The position numbers were made by a program, and so were the translations under genes. A DNA stretch of 64,000 nt from Cenococcum geophilum 1.58 (lineage: Eukaryota; Ascomycota; Dothideomycetes; Gloniales; Gloniaceae): positions 1,702,798-1,766,797 of the forward strand of contig KV748205.1 of NCBI GenBank assembly GCA_001692895.1. Direction: 5' to 3'. Position 1 is the first letter of the stretch; each line of letters starts with the position of its first letter. Below the pieces are notes generated by a model that was given only the letters and a program-made list of their open reading frames with translations, did no database searches and was not told the DNA's origin. This document shows, piece after piece, positions 12,310-24,500 of this stretch.

Positions 12310-13212
12310 AACTATATATTCCGTTCACTGTTTTCCACTATCCCACTGCTTTCCACTGATTTCCACTATTCCACTGCTTTCTACTGCTTTCCACCGCTTT
12401 CTGCTGCTTTCCGCTATCCCACTGTCTTCCACTGCTTTCTACTATCCCACTGCTTTCCACTACTTTCCACTACCCCACTTCTTTATCCCACTGCTTTCCA
12501 CTGCTTTCCACTATCCCACTGCTTTCTACTGCTTTCCACTGCTTTCTACTGCTTTCCGCTATCCCACTGCTTTCCACTATCCACTACTTTCCGCTACTTT
12601 CCACTATCTCACTGCTTCCCACTGCTTCCCACTGCTTTCCACTGCTTTCCACTATCCCACTGCTTTCCACTACTTTCCACTATCCCACTGCTTTCCACTG
12701 CTTTTCACCTTCCCACTGCTTTCACTATCCCACTACTTTCCACTACTTTCCACTACCCACTTCTTTATCCCACTGCTTTCCACTGCTTTCCACTATCCCA
12801 CTGCTTTCTACTGCTTTCCACTGCTTTCTACTGCTTTCCGCTATCCCACTGCTTTCCACTATTCCACTACTTCCCGCTACTTTCCACTATCCCACTGCTT
12901 TCCACTGCTTTCCACTGCTTTCTACTGCTTTCCGCTATCCCACTGCTTCCCGCTATCCCACTGCTTTCCACTGCTTTCCACTATCCCACTACTTTCCACT
13001 GCTTTCCACTATCCCACTGCTTTCCACTACTTTCCACTATCCCACTGCTTTCCACTACTTTCCACTATCCCACTGCTTCCCACTGCTTCCCACTATTCCA
13101 CTGCTTCCCACTGCTTCCCACTATCTCACTGCTTTCTACTACGTTCTACTACATTCCATTGCTTTCTACTACGTTCCACTACGTTTCATTGCTTTCTACC
13201 ACGTTCCACTAC
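12310..13212. repeat. CTTTCCACTG decamer satellite, ~0.9 kb
   Basis: CTTTCCACTG with variants (CTTTCTACTG, CTTTCCGCTA, TCCCACTG) repeats without a break from the end of the Plavaka relic to the start of the helicase fragment. Larger blocks reappear, for example the CTTCTTTATCCC segment near 12477 and again near 12769, so segmental duplication within the array is likely. Confidence 0.9.
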
Positions 13213-13220
13213 TTTTAATT

Positions 13221-14130
13221 TTGTTATCTTCTAATCGGAGGTCCCGGCCTCCGCCAAAATACTTTGATATCTGTAATGAGGGCCAGAATATTATCAGCGA
13301 AAACGGAGATACTCCACTACAAGTCAACAAGATCTTAGGTCCGTATGGCTCGACGGAGGAGTATCTGAGCTCTCAGTACAATCTTTTGAGAAGACACGAT
13401 TAAACCGTTAAGAGAGGCAGTGGGTCAAAGCAGACCCTTTTGATTTAACGGAATCTGGATATAGTAATGGAGTCGGTATATATGAATAGGTAAGCATGCT
13501 ACGATTCCATAGCAGTCATCCATTAACATCTGCAAGGTCCATATCAGCTCAGTAATATTTTCACCTCGAGGGCTGGCAATCCGCGTGGCGTTCTCACTCA
13601 GGAGAGTAGGGAAAATGATTCGTTGGGATCAGTCGAAAAGACTAGTCGCCGGGTCTCTAGTTGCTTTAACTCCCGAGGCTGACAATTTTCGAACGAAATG
13701 TATACTCGCGACAGTGGCGGCGAGGCCATTGGCCGCATTAAAACAGAATCCCCTAGAGGTTGACTTATTCTCTGCCAGACCTAAAGAGATTAATATCGAC
13801 CCATCTGTATCATGGACGATGGTTGAGGAATGAACTGGATTTCGCGAAGCCAGTCGCCACACTATGTTGGCATTGCAAAAGCTAACAAGAGTGCTGTAAG
13901 TGTGCGATGTTTTCTGAATAAGAAGATATCTAACCATTAATAGATTCCCGTTATCAGAAAACCTTGTTTAAGTCCAACAGAATGTCAAAGCACTATAATA
14001 CGTCATGAATAAGCCTCATACGGATCTTAGTTCAATCGTGGCAATCGAGGATGCTTCCTCAGTTGAGAATGTGAACATTCTTGAAGACTGGCCCCTTCTT
14101 CCATTGAAGCTATCACCTTACGCTGTACTT
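13221..14130 (+). pseudogene. NFX1/ZNFX1-type zinc-finger helicase, broken fragment
   Basis: Three frames give consecutive parts of the region upstream of the helicase core in fungal NFX1-type proteins. These are LGPYGSTEEYLSSQYNLLR at 13221-13403 (continuing as IKPLREAV in the next frame), then FSPRGLAIRVAFSLRRVGK and IRWDQSKRLVAGSLVALTP near 13556-13833, then TGFREASRHTMLALQKLT after a TGA at 13831. PHTDLSS at ~14014 fits the next block. No Walker A motif follows, so the ATPase domain is missing. Family members act in RNA surveillance or heterochromatin-linked RNA silencing. The fragment begins right at the decamer satellite, which suggests truncation by rearrangement. Confidence 0.7.
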
Positions 14131-14544
14131 GATATTTATACAAGGAAGGTCTCTGCGACTTGGCTTAACCCTGCCACGGATATAAATGATATCTGTAGGG
14201 GGTGATAGATTTTTTGGAGTTGATTTCCCAGGGAGACTTTCGGTTTTCCGTGCCAAAAATCGCATCACGTGACGACGCTCGGGGACGCATACATATACCC
14301 CTTCCCGCAGCTACACTATCACTGAATATTCTAGATTTCGCCCTCGGAGCTATTTGTAATAGGTATTCCTGGAAGATGTATCAATTCAAAGCTCCAAAAT
14401 TGAACATTGTTGACGTTTTACATAGGGGTCGTCGATCGAGCTCCCGGGACAAAGTTTAACACCACACCAAGATTACAACTTCCTCGTTATGGCTGAGCAA
14501 TCCTAAAACCCTCCTTCTCCTCCCCTTCCTCCTATTGCTCGGCG

Positions 14545-14672
14545 CCGAGCCTTATTGCATCGTCGCCGAGCCTTATTGCATCGCTGAGCATCATTGCATC
14601 GCCGCTGAGCATCATTGCATCGCCGCTTAGCCTCATTGCATCGCCGCCGAGCCTCATTGCATCGTCGCCGAG
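14545..14672. repeat. 21-bp tandem repeat (CATCGCCGCCGAGCCTCATTG)
   Basis: Six to seven units of a CATCG-CCG-CTGAGC-ATCATTG-like 21-mer, one shortened to 18 bp. They lie directly before a tRNA-like sequence. The minus-strand frame through it is open only because the unit length is a multiple of three. Confidence 0.8.
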
Positions 14673-14675
14673 GCC

Positions 14676-14735
14676 TCTCACCCAATTGGGCAATCGGAGG
14701 TCGTGGGTTCAATTCCCGTGCGTGGCACGTCAAAA
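14676..14735 (+). other. tRNA 3'-half-like remnant
   Basis: CCCAATTGGG (D-arm-like) is followed by GGTCGTGGGTTCAATTCCC, which has a T-loop (TTCAATT) flanked by a five-base stem with wobble pairs. No anticodon arm or matching 5' acceptor strand is present, so this is a fragment, perhaps the head of a tRNA-derived SINE or a tRNA scar. Confidence 0.35.
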
Positions 14736-16030
14736 AGATCAAAAAAAAGAAGGTAGTTCCTATCAAATCACGTATGAGCGAGGCTCTAAATTAATCCTAT
14801 AATTCTCTACGTCTCGCAAGGCCTAGAAAATCATAACGCCCTTTTTTCTACACGATATTTTAGTGTACACACCTGACGGCGAGCCGTAGCTCCTTAATCC
14901 CACTAGGCTAGATTTAAAATTAAGAGAACTAAGAGGACTTACTACTACGCCACGATGACTTTGTATCATGATTTCCTAAATTTAATTAAAATATAACCCC
15001 TTCCTAAACCTTAGGATTAAGCTTTATATATTTAATCACAAAGGCAACGTGCAGGCAGATTAGTAGCAGAATGTAATAATTTCGTGACACGGGCCGTCGA
15101 AATCGGACTCTGCACCTGTACGAGGTGACTTGGCCTACGAACCTACTAGTCTTCGGATTCAGCAGAGCCAACGCAGAGACGTCGCACAGCGTGCGGGTGG
15201 GAGCTGGTGGTCGTTGAGACGTGGGCAGTGGTGAAAAGGTTTCACGGGGAATGGTGAGCTCGAAAACCACCGCTGACGGTGCCCCCTCACAGTAAACGAC
15301 TACTATGCCCTTACCCGAGCCCACCTATGTAATCCTCATGGATACGAGTCTGATTCGACGTCCCTGAACCCCAAATTGAAGATATCGACGACCCCTTATA
15401 TCGACGAACGAGTGAACAAAAGAACGAGCAAACAAATACACCCCTTCCTAACCCCTAGGGCGATCGCCCGCGGAGCATGTGGTCATTCGCCGTCCGCACC
15501 GTATTCTGCCTGACAGCCTGGATAACAACCCCATGGTTTTCCTGTCTCTACGGCCGGCCATCCTAGAAAGGGCCTAGCAACTGGGGCCTAGGCACAAAAG
15601 ATACCTAGAGCACATATATATCCCGCTCGCCTTTCGGTGTTACGGAGCCGGTTACGGATGAATCCCCCTTGCGCCTTCGATAAACTCTAGGGGGGGGGGA
15701 AGGGTGTACGCGGCAAAAAGTCTACAGAGGTGGCGTGTGTTGGGGACGGTCAAGACATAGGAAACTGCTACAAGTATATGGCAATCAATCGGTTAACAGC
15801 AAGGCCCAGTTGGGACGTAGCGAACCCTAGCTGCAGATAAGCTGGAAGAAGGATGCAGTGGTTACCAAGGAGATCCAACATCTATAGAGGTCTGGACGTA
15901 GCTGCTGGGCAGCCCTAGGGGGCCGCCAGCTGCGCGTGGAGGTGGTCAACGGGGTTTTTTATCCTACTGAGGTGGCTTAGGGTTTTTCTCCCCCAATACC
16001 AGGGGATTTTTCCTGTAAAATATCAATGTT
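14736..16030. other. Gene-free region of mixed composition
   Basis: Less AT-rich than its neighbours. A minus-strand open frame at 15004-15324 (106 codons) has no recognisable domain. A G9 homopolymer lies near 15691. No supported gene, tRNA or array was found. Confidence 0.4.
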
Positions 16031-16035
16031 CCCCT

Positions 16036-16125
16036 AGGTGCGGAGTAGTCTGCGTAGGCCCGATAGTGATCTAAATCAGACGTTAAGCAATAATTAATTA
16101 ATTAATAATTAAATTAATTAGTGGT
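16036..16125 (+). mobile_element. Non-LTR retrotransposon 3' end, RIP-altered
   Basis: GTAGTCTGCGTAGGCCCG through GACGTTAAGCAATAATTAA is a C-to-T/G-to-A altered version of 26123-26176, ending in an (AATT)n-like tail. The second copy carries target-site duplications, so both are best read as 3' ends of one LINE (or SINE) family. Confidence 0.5.
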
Positions 16126-16149
16126 ATATAACTATAGGGCTTATATCTA

Positions 16150-16356
16150 AATAGAAACCTGTTAGGTTCTTGCCAGGAGCCTATTAGTACAATTAGGAAA
16201 TACTAGGTTCCTGCCAGGAGCCTATCAGGACGATTAGGAAATAATTATCCTGCCAGGAGCCTGCCAGGAGCCTGCCAGGACGATCAGGACGATCAGGAAA
16301 ATCAAAATCCTGCCAGGAGGCCTCCAGGATCTTGGCACCCCAACAAAATGCTGATG
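16150..16356. mobile_element. Right end of a CATCAG satellite-carrying element
   Basis: CCAGGAGCCT / CAGGACGATCAGG subterminal repeats lead into a 36-bp terminus (16321-16356, ending CAAAATGCTGATG) that is identical to 49944-49979. Gypsy A begins directly after it. The expected TA is not visible on the right side, and the left end of this copy was not found, so the junction may be rearranged. Confidence 0.65.
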
Positions 16357-17330
16357 AGGGATACTTTATAGTATATATAGAAGAAATCTTAGCGGAAGAT
16401 ATCGCTAGAATCTATATTAAGGAAGTATTTATAAGATATAAAGCACTAAGTAAGATTATATTAGATAGAGATTTAAGATTTATAGCAGCATTTTAGGACG
16501 TATTTTTAGCGGAGTAAGGAATTTAAGTAGTAACTTCTACCGTATATTATCTGTAGACAGACGGTTAAACGGAAAGATTAAATTAGATACTAGAATAGTA
16601 TCTAAGGCATTATATTAATTATATATAGAATAATTAGGTATTACTATTACTAGTTATATAGTTTATATATAATATAACGCCATAAGAAGGTATAGGCATA
16701 TTACTATTTAAGGCAAATTACGGATATAAGCTAAGAATATTGTTATTACTATAGTAAGTAAAGAAAATGAGTAGTATAGCTAAAGAAAGAATAAAGACGT
16801 TAATAAATCTTTATATAGACCTTATAGAATTAGTAAAGAAAGTATAAGAGAGAATAAAAAAGTACTATAATACTAAGAGATCTAAGGGACTAGATCTTAA
16901 GGAGGGAGATAAAGTATAGCTACTATATAAAAATTTTAAGAGTTAATAACTAAGTAAGAAGTTAGACTATATTAGACTAGGACCTTTTAAAATTATATAA
17001 AGGATTTTACCGGTTATATTTAAGTTAAACCTACTAGCTAAAATAAAGATCTACCCTATATAGTATATCGCAATATTAGAGCCAGTATATAGGAATATTA
17101 AGCTACCGGTTTATAAAGCAGACACGTATAGAGGATAAGAAGAAGACAAATAGTAAGTTTTAAAGATTGTTAATTATAAGGACATTAACGATAAAATATA
17201 GTATAAGGTTAAGTGGATAGGCTATACTAAGACTACTTAAAAGCTACTAGAGAATTTAAAGAACGTTATAGGAAAGGTATAGGAGTATTAGAAGAGATTA
17301 GGTTAGGTAGTATTAATAAAAAAGGATTGC
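16357..17330 (+). pseudogene. Gypsy A: integrase core and chromodomain, RIP-killed
   Basis: The frame from 16358 reads as a Ty3/Gypsy integrase: IILDRDLRFIAAF, then TDG-stop-TERLN (consensus TDGQTERLN), then YLRHYINYI. Stops fall where Gln or Trp is expected. Near 17155-17280 a chromodomain is readable (VLKIVNYKDIND, YKVKWIGYT), the targeting module of chromoviruses. The 5' half of the element is absent, replaced by the CATCAG-element end. Gypsy B and D in this window share its LTR family; B also preserves the same 3' region. Confidence 0.85.
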
Positions 17331-18046
17331 TAAAAAATAAGTCACCTAAGGGGGACCTAAGAAGAGCATTTGCTAAGCTACTTAGATCTATTTCCTTCTC
17401 TATTAAAAGAGAATCCATTCTTTTATTACTAAGTTCCTGTAAACCTTATTTTATAAGTTTCTACTCCTTAAAATAAACCTTTTTACGCACCTTTTTAAGA
17501 CGGATTAGTTAAGCGGACGCCGCTAAGCAAGACTTAAGGGCCCGTTGCTGAGTATCGGTAGCCTCCTATTTAGCGTCCTAAGAACGGCGCAATTTAGCAA
17601 GAGTAATAGATAGTTTATTATCTAGCCGTATAGTAGCAGATTAAATATAAGACCCTAAAATAAATTAATTAAGGAACTAGATAACTATTAAGAGTAATAG
17701 GTTGCGTATATTTAGTATTAGAGATAGAGTAAACGTTATAAGATAAATAAATATTCGCTTTAGTATACTTTAAGTAAGAAAACGGTTATTATAAAGATAG
17801 GTTTGCTAATGTAATATAAACTAGCCCCTTTTTTAAGCAGCAAAAACATAGAGACGGTATAATCTTACTAAGAGATAATATTGCAGCAATAGTGCGAATG
17901 CGACGAGCAGTTAAGGAAGAAGAAATTGCTTTAGGTATAATAAGCAATAATATTAACTAAATTAATTAGACGGATATTATACCTCTAGTAAACAACTTAG
18001 AGATATTAGGGATCTTTAAGGATAAAGATAAAGAGGAGGGAGATAG
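17331..18046 (+). other. Gypsy A sequence between chromodomain and 3' LTR
   Basis: Homologous in inverted orientation to about 49985-50730. One frame in the gypsy B copy stays open for 61 codons (50519-50704). Several stretches (ARVIDSLLSSRI, EEIALGIISNN) look like decayed coding, perhaps the C-terminal end of Pol or an extra ORF. It ends with GAGGAGGGAGATAG before the LTR, a purine-rich stretch that could serve as polypurine tract. Confidence 0.55.
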
Positions 18047-18473
18047 TGTTATGGACGCTTTAAGTATAATATTATAACTACTTAGGGAAGAGTTGGAAGA
18101 AGCTAGTTAGTTAATTTAGGTACGGTCTAGAATAGAGCCGATAAAGCTATATAACGAGGAATAGTAACTAAGGTTATATAGGGTAATCTATATAATCTGT
18201 ATAATCTGTATAATCTATAATAAAGCAGATAGAGCATACGTATATTATGTATAAGAAGGATTTTATAGGAGTACGGTTGTGTATTTAAGGACCCTTAGTC
18301 CCTACCTAGATAGTTCCTTCCTTATAGTAATTCTTAGAATATAATTAGAGTTAATTTATTAGGCAACTACTCTACTAGTTATTATTATATTGTTAACTTT
18401 TATACCTGCATTTCCTATACACCTAGCCCAATAATAGGACCTACCGTAGTTCTTACTACAAGATTCCGTTACA
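18047..18473 (+). repeat. Gypsy A 3' LTR
   Basis: Starts TGTTATGGACGC, ends TTCCGTTACA. It aligns along its length with 53547-53974 and, inverted, with 47837-48262. The run AGGACCCTTAGTCCCTACC is unchanged in two copies. Confidence 0.85.
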
Positions 18474-20506
18474 TAAACTAACTATCCTAATACTTAAGTA
18501 TATACTCGGCGTACGCAGCTAGGGTAACTATATAGCTTTATAGTATATTAAAATTTGCTTTACTATAAGGAAATAGGGTAGGAAAGGCGCCGCGTATAAT
18601 AAAACTAGCTGATCGCTTAGAGAGAGGTGTTTATTACATAGTAGGAACCTCTAAACCCGCTTATAGGTCTTATTAGTGTTAAACCTCGCGACCTAAAAGC
18701 TTTAATTTATTAAGGTTAGGTACTAGATTAGGAACTAAAGTATCTAGTATATTATTATTAAATTCGCTATTTAGTATATTATTACTAAGCTTAGTAAGTA
18801 AAGGATTAATAGTAGGAGGATATTATATAGGAATAGTAGGGTAAGCCGTTGGGCTACTAGAATTAGACTCTAACTTATTAATATAAGGTAGCTAATTTAA
18901 TATAGAGCTATTTTTAGGTAAGTTAGTAAGCTAGGTGCTATATATTTTAACGTTACAATAATTAGGATAATTAACCTTTAGAAAGTAAAGCCACTATGCT
19001 ATAGTAGAGCGCCTTATAGTATACCGCTTAGTAAACCGCCAACTTAGGTATTCGCCACCCTCTACTGCTGTAGGCTTTACAACAAGTATATTAAGTTTAG
19101 TAGGTAGCCGTAGTAGCTGCCTCTAAGTCTTTAGTGTGTTCTAGCTAAAGTAGTAGACGTGGCTAGTATAGCGGTATTGCTAGCTATATATACGCACAAC
19201 TTGCAGATAAACGTATACGCGCGTAATTAGAAGCTCCTCTACCGCGGTAAGTATAGGTAGGAAGCTAGAAATAGGCCCCGGATTAAGCCCGTTGCTTTTA
19301 CCAAATAGGGGAGGAAGGGTTAGATCCTTAAGGCTATTAGCGTCCTTAACGCAGGCTTTATATATACCTATATTGTTACCCTTTATAGCTAGGCCTATTT
19401 AGAACTACCTCTCCTTGTAACAGCTGCACGTCTCTATGCATTCAGCCTGTAGTATACTCCTAAACTTCTTAATTCGCTCCCAATCGACAGCCAAAACGGG
19501 TGTGGCCGTAGTTGGAGCTTGCCGCGAGGGAGCTTGCCGTAAGGGAGCTTGCCGTGAGGGAGCTTGCCGTAAGGGGGCTTGCCGTAAGGGGGCTTGCCGT
19601 AAGGGGGCTTACCATAAGGGGGCTTACCGCGAGGGAGCTTGCCACGAGGGAGCTTGCCGCGAGGGAGCTTGCCGTAAGGAAGGTGGTATTAGCGGTAGAG
19701 TAGGTGTTGGCGGTAGAGTAGGTATTAGCGGTAGAGCAGGTATTAGTGGTAGAGTAGGTATAGGAGCTAGTTCTGGTAAGGACGTATTTAGGCTATCTAG
19801 AGTGCCTCTTCTACTATATAGAGCTTTATCTATGGTATATAGCGGAGGAGTAAGCGAGTAAGCTTTACCCCGCTAATTAAGAATGCGGTGCTCCCGTTAT
19901 ATTACCCTAATTGTCTTCCGCCGTTAAGCTATTTTAGGGGTATCTTGGCTGTTCTGGCCGTGAGGTAGGAAGGAGTTCTTAGTATTATTTTTAGGTAGAG
20001 CAGTTTACTAGCGCCTTATAGGATGATTCTTAGTAGTAGAACCTAACTCTATAAGAGCTCTCCGCTTATTTAAATTATATTTAGAGGCCTAGAAAGGTAA
20101 GTAGAAGTAAAAGTAATAGATAGGGAAGACGTACCTTTAACTGATATAACTGGCATAGCTTTAAAAGCTTCTTTAAAGGGCCGTCTTTTATAAAGTTAAG
20201 GCGGGGCTTATAGATATAGCACTTGCTGCACTTAATTGTAGTAGGATCTGCTATATATATAATGTATATAGTGGTATTAATAGAGGTGTTAACAAAAAGG
20301 AAGGTGTAATACTAAGATATTTTAATATTTATAGTATTTTAATATTTGTTACGTGGATTCTGCTACAACCTACCACCCGCAAGTTTTTTTCTAACTAATT
20401 AGAAGCCAACTTTTAAACCAATCAAAAGCTAGCTTGGCGGAAGTTTGAAAATTTGAATACCCAACCTGAAAGTATAGACCACTCGTACCTCGGGTCAACA
20501 AACAGA
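18474..20506 (-). other. RIP-degraded relic with possible minus-strand coding
   Basis: AT-rich, full of stops. On the minus strand around 20150-20250 a frame reads CSKCYIYKPRLNFIKDG, then KLLKLCQLYQ, resembling a small C-x2-C...C-x2-C zinc motif with its last positions changed. I could not assign a family. Confidence 0.35.
19516..19770. repeat. 15-bp and 18-bp minisatellites
   Basis: 19516-19685 repeats GAGGGAGCTTGCCGT / AAGGGGGCTTGCCGT in 15-bp steps (about 11 units), followed by four to five 18-bp GCGGTAGAGTAGGTATTA units. Both lengths are multiples of three, so the plus frame 19436-19861 stays open without being evidence of a gene. Confidence 0.8.
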
Positions 20507-21171
20507 CTACTATGGTATCAGGGTTCTATTTTGTGGGTGGGTCGCAAGTAGCCAGGAGGCCCTGCCAAAGCCCCACAATTTATTACACCAATTAACTACC
20601 TGGTCTCTATGTAATTAATATACCTTTATTCACACATCTTCGGCTAAATCTCTTTAATCTTTACTAACAATCATTAATTAACGTGCTTGACCAGTAAGCT
20701 GCGCAGACCAGTAAGCTGCGCAGCGAAAAACCCACCAAAAATCGGAAAAACTGCACCTTAATATCTCAACAATGGCGTAATAATAAATTCCAAAATCTTA
20801 TAATTGGTCTTTAATACCTATTTTAAGACTCCTATTAGATTTTAAAAGTAATCCATTAAGTAGTTTTAGAGATATAGTAATTTAGGAGGCCAAAAACTCT
20901 AAAAACCTAATATCTTAATAACGGCTAGGCTTATTACTCTAGAACTTAAACAAGAGTCTTAGGGTAAGTATAAAAGACTAATTATAAAAAATTAGAATTT
21001 ATTATTATGCCATTGTTGAGATATTAAGGTGCAGTTTTTCTGATTTTTGGTGGGTTTTTCGCTGCGCAGCTTACTGGTCTGCGCAGCTTACTGGTCAAGC
21101 ACGTTACAAAGCCCCTGTATGCACCTATGTACCCGCCCCACCCACAAAATATAACCCAGATACCATAGTAG
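20507..21171. mobile_element. Outer inverted-repeat element hosting a MITE
   Basis: CTACTATGGTATCAGGGTT with TATTTTGTGGGTGGG on the left matches the inverse of ACCCACAAAATATAACCCA with GATACCATAGTAG on the right. A younger TA-flanked MITE sits inside. No duplication at the outer ends was clear. Confidence 0.55.
20681..21104. mobile_element. MITE with ~108-bp inverted repeats
   Basis: Terminus ACGTGCTTGACCAGTAAGCT and its complement bound a 424-bp element; pairing continues for about 108 bp on each side. It is flanked by TA at 20679-20680 and 21105-21106, as expected for a Tc1/mariner-type insertion. It contains no transposase. Each end carries a doubled CCAGTAAGCTGCGCAGA unit, a possible transposase-binding repeat. 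Confidence 0.85.
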
Positions 21172-21524
21172 GAGTTAGCCGTTATAAAATACGGTATATT
21201 AGTAATCAAGCGGCTTGTCTACGATAGGCTGCGCCACATGTAGGTCAGTCTTTCCGTTGACCATATGCTCCCACGTCCCATCTGGCCCAGTATATCTGTG
21301 GCCGGAGTAGGTCGGCCGCCCTCCCCGCTAGCGCAGGCAAACTGCAGATTGCTTCGCGCGGTGCCTGGAAATGGTGCCAGCAATCTTGGCGTCAGCCTTG
21401 TCGAGCTGAAAGATGCACTGCGACACTCTTTCCAACATAGGACCGGCCTCGCAGCTGTGTGCGTTCACCAGTGTGCCGCTGTAAACTTATCGCCAGGCCC
21501 AGCCACTTCTCTACTGTTCGCATC

Positions 21525-24500
21525 ATGGATGGTCTTTCGGCGGCAGCAAGCGTTACTGGTATCGTCGACATATCCGCCAAAATCGCCTCGCTCTGCTTCC
21601 AATACTCAGTCGCCGTTAAGGATGCGAAGAAGGATATTAATCGCCTTCAGGGGACAGTTACTGACATCAAGAATGTCCTCGAAGAAGTCAAACAGCTATT
21701 AGACAAGCAGGACAAAACACGGCTCTCGACCACACATAAGTTATCGGACTCGCTCGAAGAATGTTATCAACAACTACAAGAGCTGAAGGCGCGACTGGAG
21801 CCGGGGAAGACTCGCAAAGCGATGCACCGTTTTGGTGTGCGAGCTTTAAAGTGGCCTTTTACGAACAAGCAGGTGGAGAAGATGGTCGCCAGTCTTGAAA
21901 AATACGAGCAGACTTTCAGCCTCGCGCTTCAGGTTGATCAAACGTAAGTTATGTGTGTTTAATGATTTGCGCAAAGACTAATAAGTGATCTATATAGGGG
22001 TCTCATTCTTAGTGTTGATCGGAAGCTAAGTCTTGTTGACAAAAAAACCGACAACCTTTTATCAAAGATTGACGTGGTGAAACTGCCAATCGCCATGGGA
22101 GCGTCCTTTGACTCTCATATGGAGGAGCACAATGCGAGATGTCTTAGCAACACACGAGTTGAGCTACTAAGTCAAATAACGGAATGGGCGGAGGACAGGA
22201 ACGGCAAACCCATATTCTGGCTGAATGGTATGGCAGGCACGGGAAAGTCTACGATTGCACGGACTGTTGCCCAGTCGTTTGCCAATAATGGCCAGCTAGG
22301 CGCGAGCTTCTTCTTTAAGAAGGGTGAGGGTGATCGCAGAAACGCTACTCGGTTTTTCACTACGATCGCCACTGATCTCATGGTCCGTATGCCAGAGATG
22401 ATACCGGGCATTAGGAAGGCTATCGATGCTGTCCCTACCATTTTTGAGAAGGCCCTAAAAGACCAGTTTGAGAAGCTAGTCCTCCAGCCGCTCTTAGAAA
22501 CAAGCCATGCTCCTTCGCGCGATTTAAACTTAGTTGTCGTGGTGGACGCTTTAGACGAGTGTGAGCAAGAAAAAGACATTAAAGCAATCCTTCAACTTCT
22601 CGCGCGAGCCAGGGATATTAGGCCAATCTCGTTACGGATTTTCGTAACGAGCAGACCGGAGCTCCCCATTCGTCTCAGTTTTAAACAAATATCAGACGGA
22701 ACGTATCAAGATGTACTTCTTCATGAAGTACAAAAGGAAACAGTTAAGGGCGATATAACCCTTTTCTTAGAGCATGAGCTCGGAGAGGTCAGGATGTCGC
22801 GCTCGCTTCCCCTAGACTGGCCTACCAAGGACCAAATCCGAACACTAGCCCAGATGGCCATCCCGCTTTTTATCTTCGCTGCTACAGCTTGTCGATATAT
22901 CGGAGATAAACGAGATAACCCTAAAAAACGCTTAAATCTCGTGCTCGGGTATCAGAAAACAGCCTCTGAGCTCGATAAGACCTATCTCCCAATCCTAAAC
23001 CAGCTGTTTGATGATGAAGATGAGGAGGATAAGGAAAGGCGGGCTAGCGAGTTCCGGGAAATAGTTGGGAGTATCGTTGTTCTAGAGAGCCCACTCTCTA
23101 TTATTTCACTTGCACACCTCCTCGGTATTCCTAAGGACGATATTAGCTGCCGGCTGGACTCTCTACACTCCGTCCTCAACATTCCCAATAGCGAGGATGT
23201 ACCCGTAAGGCTCCTACATCTGTCTTTTCGTGAATTCCTTGTCGATCCTCAAAAGCAGGGAAAGAGTCCGTTCTGGGTAGATGAGAAAGAAACACACGAG
23301 AGGCTAGCATCCCAGTGCCTTAAACTAATGTCTAGTCCAAAAGGCCTGCGGCAAAACATGTGCAACCTCCTAATACCTGGGGCTCTAAAAAGCGAGATCG
23401 ATGAACGGATAATAGCTAGCTGTCTATCACCTGGGTTACAATACGCTTGCCGTTATTGGGTGCACCATCTAGAGCAGAGTAAACGCCATATCCACGACGG
23501 GAACTCTATCCACATTTTCCTCCAGAAGTATTTTCTTTACTGGCTAGAAGCTATGAGCCTTATTGGAGAAGTATATAAATGTATTTATATAATTAATAGC
23601 CTACAGGCGCTCACAGACGTAAGATTGATTTAAATATTTTATTTATTGCTGTACTTACCTATAATGTAGTCAGACAAAAGTGCTAGCTCGAGCTTTCTTC
23701 ATGATGCTAAGCGATTTGCGCTGCGGTTTCAATCTCTATTACAAAATGCACCTTTACAGGTCTATTCTTCGGCCCTTATTTTTGCTCCAGAGATGAGTAT
23801 AATACGGAAGACATTCACCGACTATATTCCGGGGTGGGTCAATAGGCTATCAAAGATAGAAGATAACTGGGATTATTGCCGCAGCACGCTCGAGGGCCAT
23901 TCCGGCTCGGTCTACCACGTAGCCTTCTCGCCGGACGGCCAGCTAGTAGCGTCTGCATCCGGCGACAGGACTGTGCGGCTATGGGATGCAGCAACGGGGT
24001 CTTGCGCAGCACGCTCGAGGCCATTCCGACTTGGTCCACCACGTAGCCTTCTCGCCGGACGCCAGGGTAGTAGCGTCTGCATCTTACGACAGGACTGTGC
24101 GCTATGGGGATGCAGCAACGGGGTCTTGCCGCAGCACGCTCGAGGGCCATTCCGGCTGGTCCGCCACGTTAGCCTTCTCGCCGGACGGCCAGCTAGTAGC
24201 GTCTGCATCCGGCGACAGGGACTGTGCGGCTATGGGATGCAGCAACGGGGTCTTGCCGCAGCACGCTCAAGGGCCATTCCCGCTGGGTCAACCACGTAGC
24301 CTTCTCGCCGGACGGCCAGCTAGTAGCGTCTGCATCCGACAAGACTGTGCGGCTATGGGATGCAGCAACGGGGCTTGCCGCAGCACGCTCAAGGGCCATT
24401 CCGGCTCGTCAACCACGTAGCCTTCTCGCCGGATGGCCAGCTAGTAGCGTCTGCATCCGCGACGAGACTGTGCGGCTATGGGATGCAGCAACGGGGTCTT

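Noticed and set aside
14872..14912. Minus-strand tRNA-like D/anticodon region (TAGCCTAGTGGGATTAAGG)
   Set aside because: The anticodon stem does not close properly and there is no T-arm or acceptor stem.
15004..15324. Minus-strand 106-codon frame
   Set aside because: No recognisable domain, splice context or neighbour support.
16351..16358. CTGATGAG resembles the hammerhead ribozyme core
   Set aside because: No GAAA partner or stem II/III pairing nearby; the bases are the end of the CATCAG element plus gypsy sequence.
19436..19861. 141-codon frame rich in GACRE/GACRK repeats
   Set aside because: It is the 15-bp and 18-bp minisatellites read in frame.
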